From Hyphomicrobiales bacterium (GTDB lineage: Bacteria > Pseudomonadota > Alphaproteobacteria > Rhizobiales > Beijerinckiaceae), in contig JAIXSM010000073.1 of the NCBI GenBank assembly GCA_027484655.1, positions 1 through 58,392 of the forward strand: a DNA stretch of 58,392 nt. The letters run 5' to 3'. Below, piece after piece: positions 44,717-53,520 of this stretch. The translations under genes were made by a program, and so were the position numbers. The notes under the pieces are model-generated. The model ran no database searches and was not told the origin of the DNA. It was given only the letters and a program-made list of their open reading frames with translations. Numbering within the stretch: the first letter of the stretch is position 1; the number at the start of each line of letters is the position of its first letter.

Positions 44717-44821
44717 TAGAGCATTTTCCGTCCAAGCAGATGCCGGTTGGACGTAAGAAAATGCGTAAAAACAATAATCTAGAGCGGACGACCTGATGCA
44801 ATCAGGTCGGCTTCCGCTCTA
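44717..44821. repeat. 105-bp dispersed palindromic repeat, copy 2
   Basis: It is the inverted match of 25781-25884. Like copy 1 it lies between convergent genes, here the coiled-coil gene and the auxiliary lipoprotein gene, and overlaps the last 3 bases of the latter. The CCTGATGCAATCAGG hairpin is nearly symmetrical. Confidence 0.8.
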
Positions 44822-45436
44822 GCGCGCCTGCGCGGCCCAAGTGACGAGGCTGCGCAGGACAGACGACAAGGCGACATCCAGCGCGGCGGATGCAGCGGCC
44901 CCATCGCGCCCGGTGGCGGGCGCCCTGCCCTCGAACACCCGCGCAGGACCAATGCGACCGGAACGCTCGCCGACGAGCTTCACCGAAAGCTCCACCACCG
45001 CCTCGCCCGCCCCGGCGTCAATCTCGAAGCGGCGAATCTCCGACACGAGGCTGTAATCAGCGACGATGTGGTCGCCGGGGCGGCCAACAGCTCGCAGAAG
45101 CTTCGCGTTTTCAAACACCTGGATCATCCGCGACTGGAGCAACTCCGGCAGGCGGTCGCTCCACTGCGACCCGGGAAGGACTGTGATCCCCTGCGTCGGG
45201 GAGCGAACAACGATGCGATCAGCATCAAACGGCGCCACAGCCGACGGTTCAGGAATAATGATCTGTAGCGAGATCGGGCGAACGGGGGTCGCCTGCGGCG
45301 CGCTGAGATCGTAGGTCAGCAAAGGCGACGGCCCACAAGCCGACAGCGAGAGCGCCGCCGCAACCAGCCCGCCGCCAAGCACGAAGCGGCGCACGAGCGT
45401 GTGCGGCGAACCTTTCACGAGCGCGCATGCGGACAA
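44819..45436 (-). CDS. ABC-type transport auxiliary lipoprotein (PqiC/LptE-like, Mla operon)
   Basis: A 205-residue lipoprotein. The lipobox LSAC (Cys34) follows a hydrophobic stretch, so it should be lipidated and, with no Asp at +2, go to the outer membrane. The rest fits the PF03886-type auxiliary family (ISLQIIIPEPSAVAPFDADR, then LPGSQWSDRLPELLQSRMIQVF). It is the last gene of the mlaE-mlaF-mlaD operon and may carry lipids across the periplasm to or from the outer membrane. The TTG start at 45436 is preferred because GGGAG lies 7 bp upstream; GTG 45394 is possible. Confidence 0.88.
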   Translation of the reverse strand: MSACALVKGSPHTLVRRFVLGGGLVAAALSLSACGPSPLLTYDLSAPQATPVRPISLQIIIPEPSAVAPFDADRIVVRSPTQGITVLPGSQWSDRLPELLQSRMIQVFENAKLLRAVGRPGDHIVADYSLVSEIRRFEIDAGAGEAVVELSVKLVGERSGRIGPARVFEGRAPATGRDGAAASAALDVALSSVLRSLVTWAAQAR

Positions 45437-45529
45437 TGTGGTGCTCCCGTCAGGCGCGCGGCGCCGGATTCTCCAACGTATATGTTAGGGGCAAGCTATG
45501 CGGCCCGGCAAGCCACACGCCTGCATAAG

Positions 45530-46465
45530 CTATCTGCCGGAGTATTCCGGCGTCGCAGGCTTGCGCCCGAACAACAGTTGCTGGGGGTTACGCTCAAGCG
45601 AACGCAGCGTCCGGTTGATCTCCTCAAGCGTACGCCGGCCATCAGCTGCGAGCGCCTCGTACTGGCGCAAGCCCGCGCCAGTGAACCGAGACAAGCCGGC
45701 TGACATCTCCTTGGTGCGCGCATCGAGATTATCCGCGAGTTTGCGGAACGACCTCGCAGCGTCGGTCACCTCGGACACCACGCCCGGTATGTCGCCGGAG
45801 CCAAAAACGCCGTCGAGGGACGCCATGAGCTTGTCGAGACGATCGGCGGACGCCGTGAGTTGCTTGCCGAGGGTATCGGCGCTGGCGATGATCGACTTCA
45901 CTTTCTCAGGCTCAAGCGCCGACGAAAACTCCTCGAAGTTTCTGACCGTGCGCTGGATGGAGTCTGCGTTGGCGGCAATCAGCGCGTTGATGCTGTCGAG
46001 GGCCGTCTCCGTGCGGCCCGCGAGCCGTTGCAGGGTTTCGAGGATGTTCTGGTAGTCAGAGCGCACCGCCTCGATCACAGGGAGACCACGTTCGCTGCGC
46101 AGCGGCGGCGATGCGCTGGCGCCGCCGCTCAGGGCGATGGAGGCGACGCCGGTGAGGCCCTGATACTCAAGACGCGCCCGCGTGTCCTGCTTCACCGGCG
46201 CGGTGTCGCTGACCTCAATGGTGGCGAAGACGACGGAGGGGTTGTTGGGAGCAAGCTCGATGGACTTCACCTCCCCCACGCGCACGCCGTTGAACGTGAC
46301 GTTAGACCCTCGGGAGAGGCCGGACACCGAAGAGGTGAACATTACGCGGATCTCTTGCGACCCTTCTTGCGACGCTCTGGAGAACCAGAACACGAACATG
46401 AACGCCGCGCCCAGCACCGCGAGGGTGAAGGCGCCAATCAGAGCGTAGTTTGCCCGGGTTTCCAT
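45530..46465 (-). CDS. mlaD: MlaD family substrate-binding protein of lipid ABC transporter
   Basis: A 311-residue protein with one N-terminal membrane anchor (NYALIGAFTLAVLGAAFMFV) and an MCE domain (about 38-118, EIRVMFTSSVSGLSRGSNVT; GVRVGEVKSIEL). A long helical C-terminal part, with repeated leucine-rich helices, follows; similar extended MlaD proteins form a periplasmic tunnel. The complex moves phospholipids between inner and outer membranes to keep outer-membrane asymmetry. It lies between mlaF and the lipoprotein gene. Confidence 0.93.
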   Translation of the reverse strand: METRANYALIGAFTLAVLGAAFMFVFWFSRASQEGSQEIRVMFTSSVSGLSRGSNVTFNGVRVGEVKSIELAPNNPSVVFATIEVSDTAPVKQDTRARLEYQGLTGVASIALSGGASASPPLRSERGLPVIEAVRSDYQNILETLQRLAGRTETALDSINALIAANADSIQRTVRNFEEFSSALEPEKVKSIIASADTLGKQLTASADRLDKLMASLDGVFGSGDIPGVVSEVTDAARSFRKLADNLDARTKEMSAGLSRFTGAGLRQYEALAADGRRTLEEINRTLRSLERNPQQLLFGRKPATPEYSGR

Positions 46466-46558
46466 CTAGCATCCTCAGGGCGGCGGCCGAGTCGCCCAAC
46501 TTGAGACATTAAACGCAGAATCACGCGCAAACCATGGCCTGCCGCCACGCAGACGGAC

Positions 46559-47380
46559 TCAGGTCAGGCGCGCAGGGGGCATCATCTGACTCGCCCGCGC
46601 CCCGTGAAAATAGGACCGAACCCACGGATGGTCGATGGCCAGCATGTCGGCGACGGTTCCCGTCGCAATCACTTTTCCCTCTGCAAGCGCAGCGATGCGA
46701 TCGCAAATGGAATACAGGCTGCCGAGATCATGGGTCACCATGAACACCGTGAGGCCCAGGGTTTTCTGCAAGGTCGCAATGAGCTCATCGAAGTCCGCGG
46801 CGCCGATGGGATCAAGCCCGGACGTCGGCTCATCAAGGAACAGGATCTCGGGATCGAGCGCGAGCGCACGGGCGAGCGCCACTCGTTTTATCATGCCGCC
46901 CGACAATTCGCTTGGATGCTTGTCGGCCGCGTCCGGCCGAAGCCCCACGAGGTCCAGCTTGAGCATGGCCAGTTCGTCCATCAGCCCCTGCGAGAGGGAG
47001 AGGTACTCACGCATGGGCACCTGGATGTTTTGACGAACGGTCAGCCCGGAGAAAAGCGCCCCATGCTGGAACAGGACGCCCCAGCGCCGCTCCATGGCTC
47101 GCCGCTCTCGCTGCGCGAGGACGGCGAGATCCAGCCCGAACGCCTCGATGGTTCCGGAGCGCTTTGGCACGAGACCGAGGATCGCCCGCGTGAGCACAGA
47201 CTTGCCCGTGCCCGATCCGCCAACAAAGCCCATCACCTCGCCCCGGCGCACGTCGAGGCTCAGGCCATTGAGGATGATCTTCGAACCAAAACCCACCACC
47301 ACGTCGCGCACGCGGATCGCTGGCGTCGGGTCGCCGTTGGCGATGAGCGTGTCGGGGTTGGTTGGCGCCACGTCGGCCAT
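46559..47380 (-). CDS. mlaF: Lipid ABC transporter ATP-binding protein MlaF
   Basis: A 273-residue ABC ATPase with Walker A GGSGTGKS, a Q-loop LFQHGALFS, ABC signature LSGGM, Walker B ILFLDEPTSGLDP and the His switch VTHD. The LFQHGALFSGLTV stretch is typical of MlaF/Ttg2A proteins. It powers MlaE/MlaD lipid transport from the cytoplasmic face. The ATG at 47380 lies one base after the mlaE stop; a TTG at 47392 overlapping mlaE is an alternative. Confidence 0.95.
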   Translation of the reverse strand: MADVAPTNPDTLIANGDPTPAIRVRDVVVGFGSKIILNGLSLDVRRGEVMGFVGGSGTGKSVLTRAILGLVPKRSGTIEAFGLDLAVLAQRERRAMERRWGVLFQHGALFSGLTVRQNIQVPMREYLSLSQGLMDELAMLKLDLVGLRPDAADKHPSELSGGMIKRVALARALALDPEILFLDEPTSGLDPIGAADFDELIATLQKTLGLTVFMVTHDLGSLYSICDRIAALAEGKVIATGTVADMLAIDHPWVRSYFHGARASQMMPPARLT

Positions 47381-47381
47381 G

Positions 47382-48515
47382 TCAGTAATCAATCGCTGCG
47401 AAGAACATGGCGAACAGGCCGTCGATCAGGATGACCATGAAGATGGCCTTCACCACCGAAGCCGTCACCTGACGACCAAGGGATTCCGCCGAGCCTTCAG
47501 TCTTGAGGCCTTCAATCGCGGCGATCATGCCAATGACGAGCGCCATGAAAGGCGCCTTGATGAGCCCCACGAGAAAGGTGTTGAGGGAGATGGCGGACTG
47601 CAGGCGCGCCATGAAGATCTCGGGCGAAAGACCGCCGTATCCCCACGTCACGAGAAGGCCGCCGAAGATCGCCGCCATGTCCGCGAGGAACGTGAGCAGC
47701 GGCAGGCTGATGACCAGCGCGATGATGCGCGGAAGGATCAGCACCTCGACGGGATCGAGCCCCATGACCCGCAGCGCGTCAATCTCCTCGCGCATCTTCA
47801 TCGAGCCAACCTCCGCCGTGATCGCCGACCCTGACCGGCCGGCGACCATGATGGACGTGAGGAGCACCGCCAGCTCCCGCAGCACGAGGATCCCGATGAG
47901 ATCGACCACGAAGGTCGCTGCGCCGAACCGGCTGAGCTGAAAGACGCCTTGCTGGGCGACAATGCAGCCTACAAGGAAGTTGATGAGCACAATGATCGGC
48001 GCCGCGCGGAAGCCGAACTGCTCGACGTGAAAGACAACAGAGGTCGGCCGCAACCGCGCCGGGTTACGGGCGCAGCGCGCCAGCGCGGTCATCACCTCGC
48101 CGAGAAACGCCACACCGCGCACGAAATCCCGAAGGACGGCGACAGCCCCCGCCCCCACGCCCGCCAGCAACCCGATGACGCCGCCCCTCCGGGCAGGCTT
48201 CTCCCGCTCGAACGGGCGCCAGCCGGCCTGCTCCAGCAACGTCTGGTGGCGCGGGTTCGCCCAGCGGACGTCAACCGCCACGCCGCGCCCGGCCAGACGG
48301 GCCCGCGCGCGGTCAATGACCCACGCGCCAGCGGTGTCGAGGGCAGTCACGTCGGAAAGATCAATGATCGCCGAGCCAAACCGCTCGCCAGCGCGCTCGA
48401 TCTCGGCGGCGGCGTCCTCCAGAGCGCGATCGCCGCCAATCGTCCACGGCCCGCTCAGGCGCACCAAAAGAGCATCGCCGGCGCGGTCGCTGGTGACCTC
48501 TGGTTCAGCCTTCAT
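47382..48515 (-). CDS. mlaE: Lipid ABC transporter permease MlaE with N-terminal STAS domain
   Basis: A 377-residue protein. Residues about 1-95 form a STAS-like domain (AIIDLSDVTALDTAGAWVID), a common fusion in alphaproteobacterial MlaE proteins. The rest is the MlaE permease with five to six helices and the hallmark region EVGSMKMREEIDALRVMGLDP. It is the inner-membrane part of the phospholipid transporter. The start at 48515 (MKAEPEVTSD) has AGG 6 bp upstream. It is the first gene of the operon mlaE-mlaF-mlaD-lipoprotein, all on the minus strand. Confidence 0.95.
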   Translation of the reverse strand: MKAEPEVTSDRAGDALLVRLSGPWTIGGDRALEDAAAEIERAGERFGSAIIDLSDVTALDTAGAWVIDRARARLAGRGVAVDVRWANPRHQTLLEQAGWRPFEREKPARRGGVIGLLAGVGAGAVAVLRDFVRGVAFLGEVMTALARCARNPARLRPTSVVFHVEQFGFRAAPIIVLINFLVGCIVAQQGVFQLSRFGAATFVVDLIGILVLRELAVLLTSIMVAGRSGSAITAEVGSMKMREEIDALRVMGLDPVEVLILPRIIALVISLPLLTFLADMAAIFGGLLVTWGYGGLSPEIFMARLQSAISLNTFLVGLIKAPFMALVIGMIAAIEGLKTEGSAESLGRQVTASVVKAIFMVILIDGLFAMFFAAIDY

Positions 48516-48710
48516 CGGGAGCCTGTGCACGGCGCATCGGAGGAACAGTTTGGTGATACGGCGCCGCGGCGCCGGCGTCTAGGCCGGCCGCATCTGGGGA
48601 AAATACAAAGGAGATCGCCGGCGAAGCCCCCCGATGAACAGCGTCAGGACCGCACGACGCAGCGCGCGGCCCCAAGAGGTTGCGACTTGATGCTTGCGAG
48701 TTGATGCCTG

Positions 48711-49742
48711 CTACTTGATGGCGGCGGCCTTGCGCAGCATCTCGACCACCTCGGCAGGCGTGGCGTAGATGCGTTCGATCAGCGCCTGCACCTCCTCACC
48801 CGAGTTCGGCTCGGCGTCCAGTTTCTGCTTCTCGGCGTCCGCGCGCAGTTCCGGATCGGCCACCGCGCTGGCGAACGCCTTGCGCAGGGCCGCGACGCGA
48901 TCCGCCGGCACCCCGGGCGGCAGGATAAAGGGGCGGCTGATCTGCCCTTGCGAATAAAAGACCTCGAGCGCGCGACGCTGCTGCGGCGTCTTCGCAAAAT
49001 CGATGGAGAGCGGGGCGCCAAGCTTCTGAAGCTCCGCCGTCGCTTTCGCGTCCTCCTGAACCAGAACCTTCAGGTCGCTTTTGGGGTCGAACACTTCCGG
49101 GTACTGGGTCTTCGCTGACGACCACGCCAGGCCGCACACCCCTTGAACCTCGTTCTGGCGCACTGCGAGGCTGACCTCGCGCGACCCCTTGTAGCCGGGA
49201 ATGAGACGGATCTTCGTGCCAAGCAGATGGCGCGAAATCAGCGGGTAATCCACGAGCGAACTGCCGGGGCCAGTGCCGCCAACCACCAGCTCCTTCTCGA
49301 AAGCCTGTCCGAACTCCTGCACGGGCGCGTCCTTGCGCACCACGCACACGAGGGTCTCGGCGTTTGCATTGATGATATAGTTGAACTTCGTGGGATCGTA
49401 GGTCTTGAGATCGGCGCCGGTCAAAAGCGGATCGAGCAGCGCGCCGGGAAGGACAATGGCGGTTTGCGTGCCGTCCTTGGGCGCCACCGAATACAGATGG
49501 CGCGCAGCGGTGAGGCTGCCGGCGCCGGGCATGTTTTGCACGATCACCGTGGGCGCGCCGGGAATATGGCGCCCTACATGCCGCGCCAGCAGGCGACCGT
49601 ACACGTCAAGCCCGCCGCCAGCAGACGATCCGGCGACGATTGTGAAGGTCTTGCCCTTGTAGAACTCAGCCACGCCCTGCGCCGCCGCAGGGGCGGCCGT
49701 GAGCGCAATAGCGGTAGCCAAAAGAATACGCGCGCCCTTCAT
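48711..49742 (-). CDS. Bug family tripartite tricarboxylate transporter substrate-binding protein (1)
   Basis: A 343-residue protein with a cleavable signal (MKGARILLATAIALTAAPAAAQ) and the Bug/TctC fold: YKGKTFTIVAGSSAGGGLDVYG near the N-terminus, then GAPTVIVQNMPGAGSLTAAR. These periplasmic receptors bind carboxylated organic acids for TctAB transporters or act as sensors. No tctA/tctB is nearby. It is tandem with a second Bug gene. A GGAGG ribosome-binding site precedes the ATG at 49742. Confidence 0.93.
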   Translation of the reverse strand: MKGARILLATAIALTAAPAAAQGVAEFYKGKTFTIVAGSSAGGGLDVYGRLLARHVGRHIPGAPTVIVQNMPGAGSLTAARHLYSVAPKDGTQTAIVLPGALLDPLLTGADLKTYDPTKFNYIINANAETLVCVVRKDAPVQEFGQAFEKELVVGGTGPGSSLVDYPLISRHLLGTKIRLIPGYKGSREVSLAVRQNEVQGVCGLAWSSAKTQYPEVFDPKSDLKVLVQEDAKATAELQKLGAPLSIDFAKTPQQRRALEVFYSQGQISRPFILPPGVPADRVAALRKAFASAVADPELRADAEKQKLDAEPNSGEEVQALIERIYATPAEVVEMLRKAAAIK

Positions 49743-49861
49743 GTCTCCCTCCATGCACCGCGGCGCATTTATCTCCACGCCGTCGACCGCCCCATCTGTA
49801 GCGGGCCGCAGGCGTGGAGGGAAGAGAACCGCCGCGCTTCAGGCGCGGACGGGACCGCCGC

Positions 49862-50878
49862 TTACGGCTTCAACGCCTCGAGAAAACGGTTGCGCACCTC
49901 GGGAGACGCTTCGCCGATCATGGCGATCACCCTGTTCACCGTCTCCCCCGGCAGAAGATCGACTTCGATCTTCGACTTCTCGACCTCCTCGGTGAACGCC
50001 TTGTCCGTATCCAGCGCCATGAACGCCTTGCGCAGTTCGGCGACGCGCTCAGCCGGCGTGCCCGGAGGCGCAACGACGGGACGCGCCACAGTCTTCTGCG
50101 TGAAGTAGAGTTCCAGCGCCTTGCGGTCCGTCTCGTTCTTCACGAAGTCAAGCGCGTTGGGCACATCCTGCAGTTCGCGATCACGCTCCAGAGCGCCCTG
50201 CATGAGGATGCGCACCTGCTTGTTGGCGATCCACTGCGGGCGCTGCACCTTCAGGCTTGACCACGACCAGTCGCCGATGCCCTGCACTTCCCCGCGCTCC
50301 ATGGCGAGGCCAATTTCCGTGGTGCCGCGATAGCCCAAGACGATCTTGAATTTTGTGCCGAGCAGCGCGTTGTAGATGCGCGGGGACAGCTCTGGATCAA
50401 TGCCCTGGGACGCGCCGACGATCAGCTCCTTCTCGAACAGATCCTTCGTGGTCTGGTGCTGTGAGTTCGAGAGAACCAGCACCAAACCCGTCTCACTGTT
50501 GAGACTCGCGAGCCAGTTGAGCTTCGTGACGTCGAACTGGATGCTGCCGGGACTGATGAGATGCGCAAGCAGCATCCCGCGCTGGAGCAGCGCAATCGCC
50601 GTACCGTCCTTCGGGGCCACATTGTAGATATGGTTGGCGGCCGCCACGGAGTTGCCGGCGGGCATGTTCTGGACGACAATCGTAGGGTTGCCCGGCAAAT
50701 GACGGGCGACATGGCGCGCTGTTAGGCGGGCCAGATTGTCGTAGCCGCCGCCCGGGGCGGAACCGACCACGTAAGTCATCTGCTTGCCGGCCCAGAACTG
50801 GGCGTGAGCAGGGCCTGCGAGCGCTGCCTCAGCCGTCGCCATGAGCCCGGCGAGCGCAATCTGTGCGCGTCTTTTCAT
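49862..50878 (-). CDS. Bug family tripartite tricarboxylate transporter substrate-binding protein (2)
   Basis: A 338-residue protein with a signal peptide (MKRRAQIALAGLMATAEAAL, cleavage after AHAQ) and the same fold and motifs as its neighbour (MTYVVGSAPGGGYDNLARLT, NPTIVVQNMPAGNS). The two are tandem paralogues that have diverged well, which suggests different ligands. The acids bound are unknown; the nearby aromatic-acid genes make an aromatic carboxylate a reasonable guess only. It is divergent from the glycogen synthase gene. Confidence 0.93.
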   Translation of the reverse strand: MKRRAQIALAGLMATAEAALAGPAHAQFWAGKQMTYVVGSAPGGGYDNLARLTARHVARHLPGNPTIVVQNMPAGNSVAAANHIYNVAPKDGTAIALLQRGMLLAHLISPGSIQFDVTKLNWLASLNSETGLVLVLSNSQHQTTKDLFEKELIVGASQGIDPELSPRIYNALLGTKFKIVLGYRGTTEIGLAMERGEVQGIGDWSWSSLKVQRPQWIANKQVRILMQGALERDRELQDVPNALDFVKNETDRKALELYFTQKTVARPVVAPPGTPAERVAELRKAFMALDTDKAFTEEVEKSKIEVDLLPGETVNRVIAMIGEASPEVRNRFLEALKP

Positions 50879-51113
50879 AAGAGCGTTCCTCCTCCTGAGT
50901 GACCCGCAGCATCAACGGCGCAGGTCGCTTGTCAAGAACAGGGACGCCAGCGAACGGCGTTCGCATGAAACTGCGCAAAAGGCCTGCGCATTGAGTCGCG
51001 CGCACCCGCTCAGCGCACTGAATCTGCGGGCCTGCTGGAACCAACAAGGGGGGCGTCCGTTGGCGTGCCGAAGGCTCCCGCTTGCGCGCGCCCAGAATCC
51101 AGCGAGACCCCAG

Positions 51114-52625
51114 ATGACCGGACGGACCGAGGCCTACAGTCCCGGCGCTCACAGCGACGGGCTTTGTCCCGCATGCGAACAGGCGGTGGTCGGGCGGCCC
51201 TCATCGCTGCGGCGCCGGGTTCTCTTCATCACGTCGGAAATGACGGATTATGTGAAGGTCGGCGGGCTGGGGGAAGTTTCCGCCGCCCTGCCGCGCGCCC
51301 TGGCCGACGCGTTCGACGTGCGCGTGCTGATCCCCGGATACCGCGAGGTTCTCCAGAGCCACAGGGAGTTGAGCGTAATCGCCGACGTTCCAGCGCTTGC
51401 TGGCCTCCCCGCCTGCCGGCTCGGCCGCACGCGCACCAGCGACGGGCTCTTCGTCTACGTGCTGTTGAGCCCGGAGTTGTACGAACGAGACGGCACGCCC
51501 TACGGCGACCGCAGCGGCGACTGGCTCGACAATCACATCCGGTTCGGGCGCCTGAGCGCGGCGGCCGCGCAGATCGCCATCGGCGCCATCGACCCGTTCT
51601 GGGCGGCGGATCTCGTGCACGCGAACGATTGGCCTTCAGCGCTGACGCCCGCTTACCTGCGCTGGTCCGGCGCGCGCACGCCCAGCGTGCTGACGATCCA
51701 TAATCTCGCCTATCAGGGACTGTTTGCGCGCGAGGCGCTGGCCCAGCTCGGCGTGCCCGAGAACGCCTTTCGGGTGGATGGTGTCGAGTTCTACGACCAG
51801 CTTTCGTTCCTGAAGGGCGGCATTTTTTATGCTGACCACGTCACCACGGTGAGCGACACCTACGCCCGGGAAATCACCCATCCCGAACACGGCTGCGGTC
51901 TGGACGGGCTGCTGCGCCAGCGCGCTGCGGAGGGTCGCCTGTGCGGCATCGTGAACGGCATCGACTCGTGGGATCCGGCGACCGATCCCTCGCTCGCGAC
52001 CGGCTTTGAGGCCGGGGACTGGACCGGCAAGCAGGTCAACAAGGACGCCATCCGCGACGCCTTCGGGCTGGGGCGGACAAAGGGCCCGCTGTTCTCCATC
52101 GTGTCCCGGCTCGTGCAGCAAAAGGGCATCGACTTTGTGCTGGAGGCCGCCGACGACATCGCCGACCAGGGCGGTCAGATCGTGGTGGTTGGCGCAGGCG
52201 AACCCGACATCGAGGACGCTGTGCGCGCGCAATTCGCGCAGCGCCCCAAATCCCTCGCCGCCTTCATCGGTTACGACGAGAGTCTTGCGCGCCGCCTCTA
52301 CGCGGGCAGCGACTTCCTGCTCATGCCCTCGCGTTTCGAGCCGTGCGGCCTGAGCCAGATGTTCGCCCAGCGCGCCGGCGCTTTACCCATCGTACATCAA
52401 ACCGGAGGCCTCGCCGACACCGTACGCGACGGGCGCACGGGCTTCCAGTTCCGCTCTCTCACGGTCGAGGGACTGATGGGCGCAGTGACGCGCGCGTTCC
52501 GCGTCTTCAACACGAGAAGCGCGCTGTCGAAGATGCGGCTCAACGCCATGCGGCAGGACTTCTCCTGGAGCGAGTCCGCAGCAGCCTACGGGTCGCTCTA
52601 CATGCGCGGCATCGGCAACCGTTGA
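51114..52625 (+). CDS. glgA: Glycogen synthase (ADP-glucose type), GT5 family
   Basis: A 503-residue glycosyltransferase with GT-B fold. The N-terminal nucleotide-sugar loop is KVGGLGEVSAALP (KTGGL-like), followed by HANDWPSALTPAY, the acceptor region LTIHNLAYQGLF, and in the C-terminal domain NGID, SRLVQQKGID, and MPSRFEPCGLSQM with the E-x7-E region. It elongates alpha-1,4-glucan from ADP-glucose. Start at ATG 51114; about 33 residues precede the core and include an isolated CPAC. No other glg genes are in the window, so it is an orphan copy or a second paralogue. Confidence 0.93.
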   Translation: MTGRTEAYSPGAHSDGLCPACEQAVVGRPSSLRRRVLFITSEMTDYVKVGGLGEVSAALPRALADAFDVRVLIPGYREVLQSHRELSVIADVPALAGLPACRLGRTRTSDGLFVYVLLSPELYERDGTPYGDRSGDWLDNHIRFGRLSAAAAQIAIGAIDPFWAADLVHANDWPSALTPAYLRWSGARTPSVLTIHNLAYQGLFAREALAQLGVPENAFRVDGVEFYDQLSFLKGGIFYADHVTTVSDTYAREITHPEHGCGLDGLLRQRAAEGRLCGIVNGIDSWDPATDPSLATGFEAGDWTGKQVNKDAIRDAFGLGRTKGPLFSIVSRLVQQKGIDFVLEAADDIADQGGQIVVVGAGEPDIEDAVRAQFAQRPKSLAAFIGYDESLARRLYAGSDFLLMPSRFEPCGLSQMFAQRAGALPIVHQTGGLADTVRDGRTGFQFRSLTVEGLMGAVTRAFRVFNTRSALSKMRLNAMRQDFSWSESAAAYGSLYMRGIGNR

Positions 52626-52679
52626 TCACGCCCGCCATCGCGTGCGAAAACATCGCCTCAATTATCGTTGGGGGGAAAC

Positions 52680-53405
52680 ATGCCGATCGTTCTGGTGCAT
52701 GGCGCATGGGCCGGCGCGTGGTCATGGCGTGATGCGGCGCGCCTGCTGCGCAAGCAGGGTTTTGACGTGTACGCGCCGACCATGACCGGCATCGCCGAGC
52801 GCAGTCACGTGCCGCCGCATCAGGTGACGCTCTCCACGCACATCGCCGACATCGCTGGTCTGATGCGCTACGAGGAACTAGAGAATGTGCTGCTCGTCGG
52901 CCACTCCTACGGCGGCATGGTGATCACCGGGGCGGCCGATCGCGAGCCAGCGCGCGTCGCCGGCATGGTGTATCTCGACGCGTTTCTGCCCACCAGCGGC
53001 CAATCGCTGTGGGATCTGGCAGGGCCAGAGCGGGTGGAGCTGCAGAAAAAAGCCGCTGCCGCGCATGACGGCGGACATTCCATGCCCCGCCCCGCGGTTC
53101 CGCCCCTGGCGCCGGAGTTCGCAGCCTCATGGGGGCCGCTGTTCACCGCGCAGCCCATCGGCACGATGTCGCAGCCGTGGGTCTCCGTGCGCGATGAGGA
53201 CGCGCGCACATGGCCGCGCCGGCACTACATCCTCTGCACCGCCTACAAGCCTTCGCCGTTCCACGGCTTCGCCGCGCAGGTGAAGGGAACGGAAGGGTGG
53301 GACACCTCCGAGTTCGACGCGCCCCACGACGTAGTGCGCACCGATCCGGCGCTCACCGCAGACCGGCTAGCGCACATCGCCCGCGGGTGGGGGATTAGGG
53401 AGTAG
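52680..53405 (+). CDS. Alpha/beta hydrolase
   Basis: A 241-residue alpha/beta hydrolase of the MenH/EstC-like (hydroxynitrile lyase/salicylate esterase-like) group: VLVHGAWAGAWSW at the oxyanion end and the nucleophile elbow GHSYGG (Ser about residue 81). The acid and histidine of the triad are probably late in the protein (the stretch EFDAPHDVVRTDP holds a His). A GGGGGG run 4 bp before the ATG may help translation. It sits next to gentisate-pathway genes but on the opposite strand from the dioxygenase; its substrate is unknown. Confidence 0.88.
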   Translation: MPIVLVHGAWAGAWSWRDAARLLRKQGFDVYAPTMTGIAERSHVPPHQVTLSTHIADIAGLMRYEELENVLLVGHSYGGMVITGAADREPARVAGMVYLDAFLPTSGQSLWDLAGPERVELQKKAAAAHDGGHSMPRPAVPPLAPEFAASWGPLFTAQPIGTMSQPWVSVRDEDARTWPRRHYILCTAYKPSPFHGFAAQVKGTEGWDTSEFDAPHDVVRTDPALTADRLAHIARGWGIRE

Positions 53406-53467
53406 CCGAAGGCGCCAACCTGGACCGCGCGCGTCCTCGCGCGCAGGTTATTTACATTGCTGCTGGA

Positions 53468-53508
53468 AAGCCCCCTCCCGGCTGGCTCCGCCAGCCGGGA
53501 GGGGGCTT
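53468..53508. terminator. Bidirectional terminator between hydrolase and gentisate dioxygenase genes
   Basis: A near-perfect 18-bp stem (AAGCCCCCTCCCGGCTGG with its complement) closes a short loop. It lies between the convergent hydrolase and dioxygenase genes. No long T-run follows; the strength comes from the stem. A looser copy of the CCCCCTCCCGG arm occurs near 33325. A GGACCGCGCGCGTCCTCGC repeat is found just upstream at 53422. Confidence 0.7.
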
Positions 53509-53520
53509 GCCCTCTAGAGC

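Noticed and set aside
50841-51113. N-terminal extension of glycogen synthase by 91 residues
   Set aside because: The extension overlaps the divergent Bug gene start and its regulatory gap and is Arg/Ala-rich; GlgA proteins start close to the VLFITSE strand.
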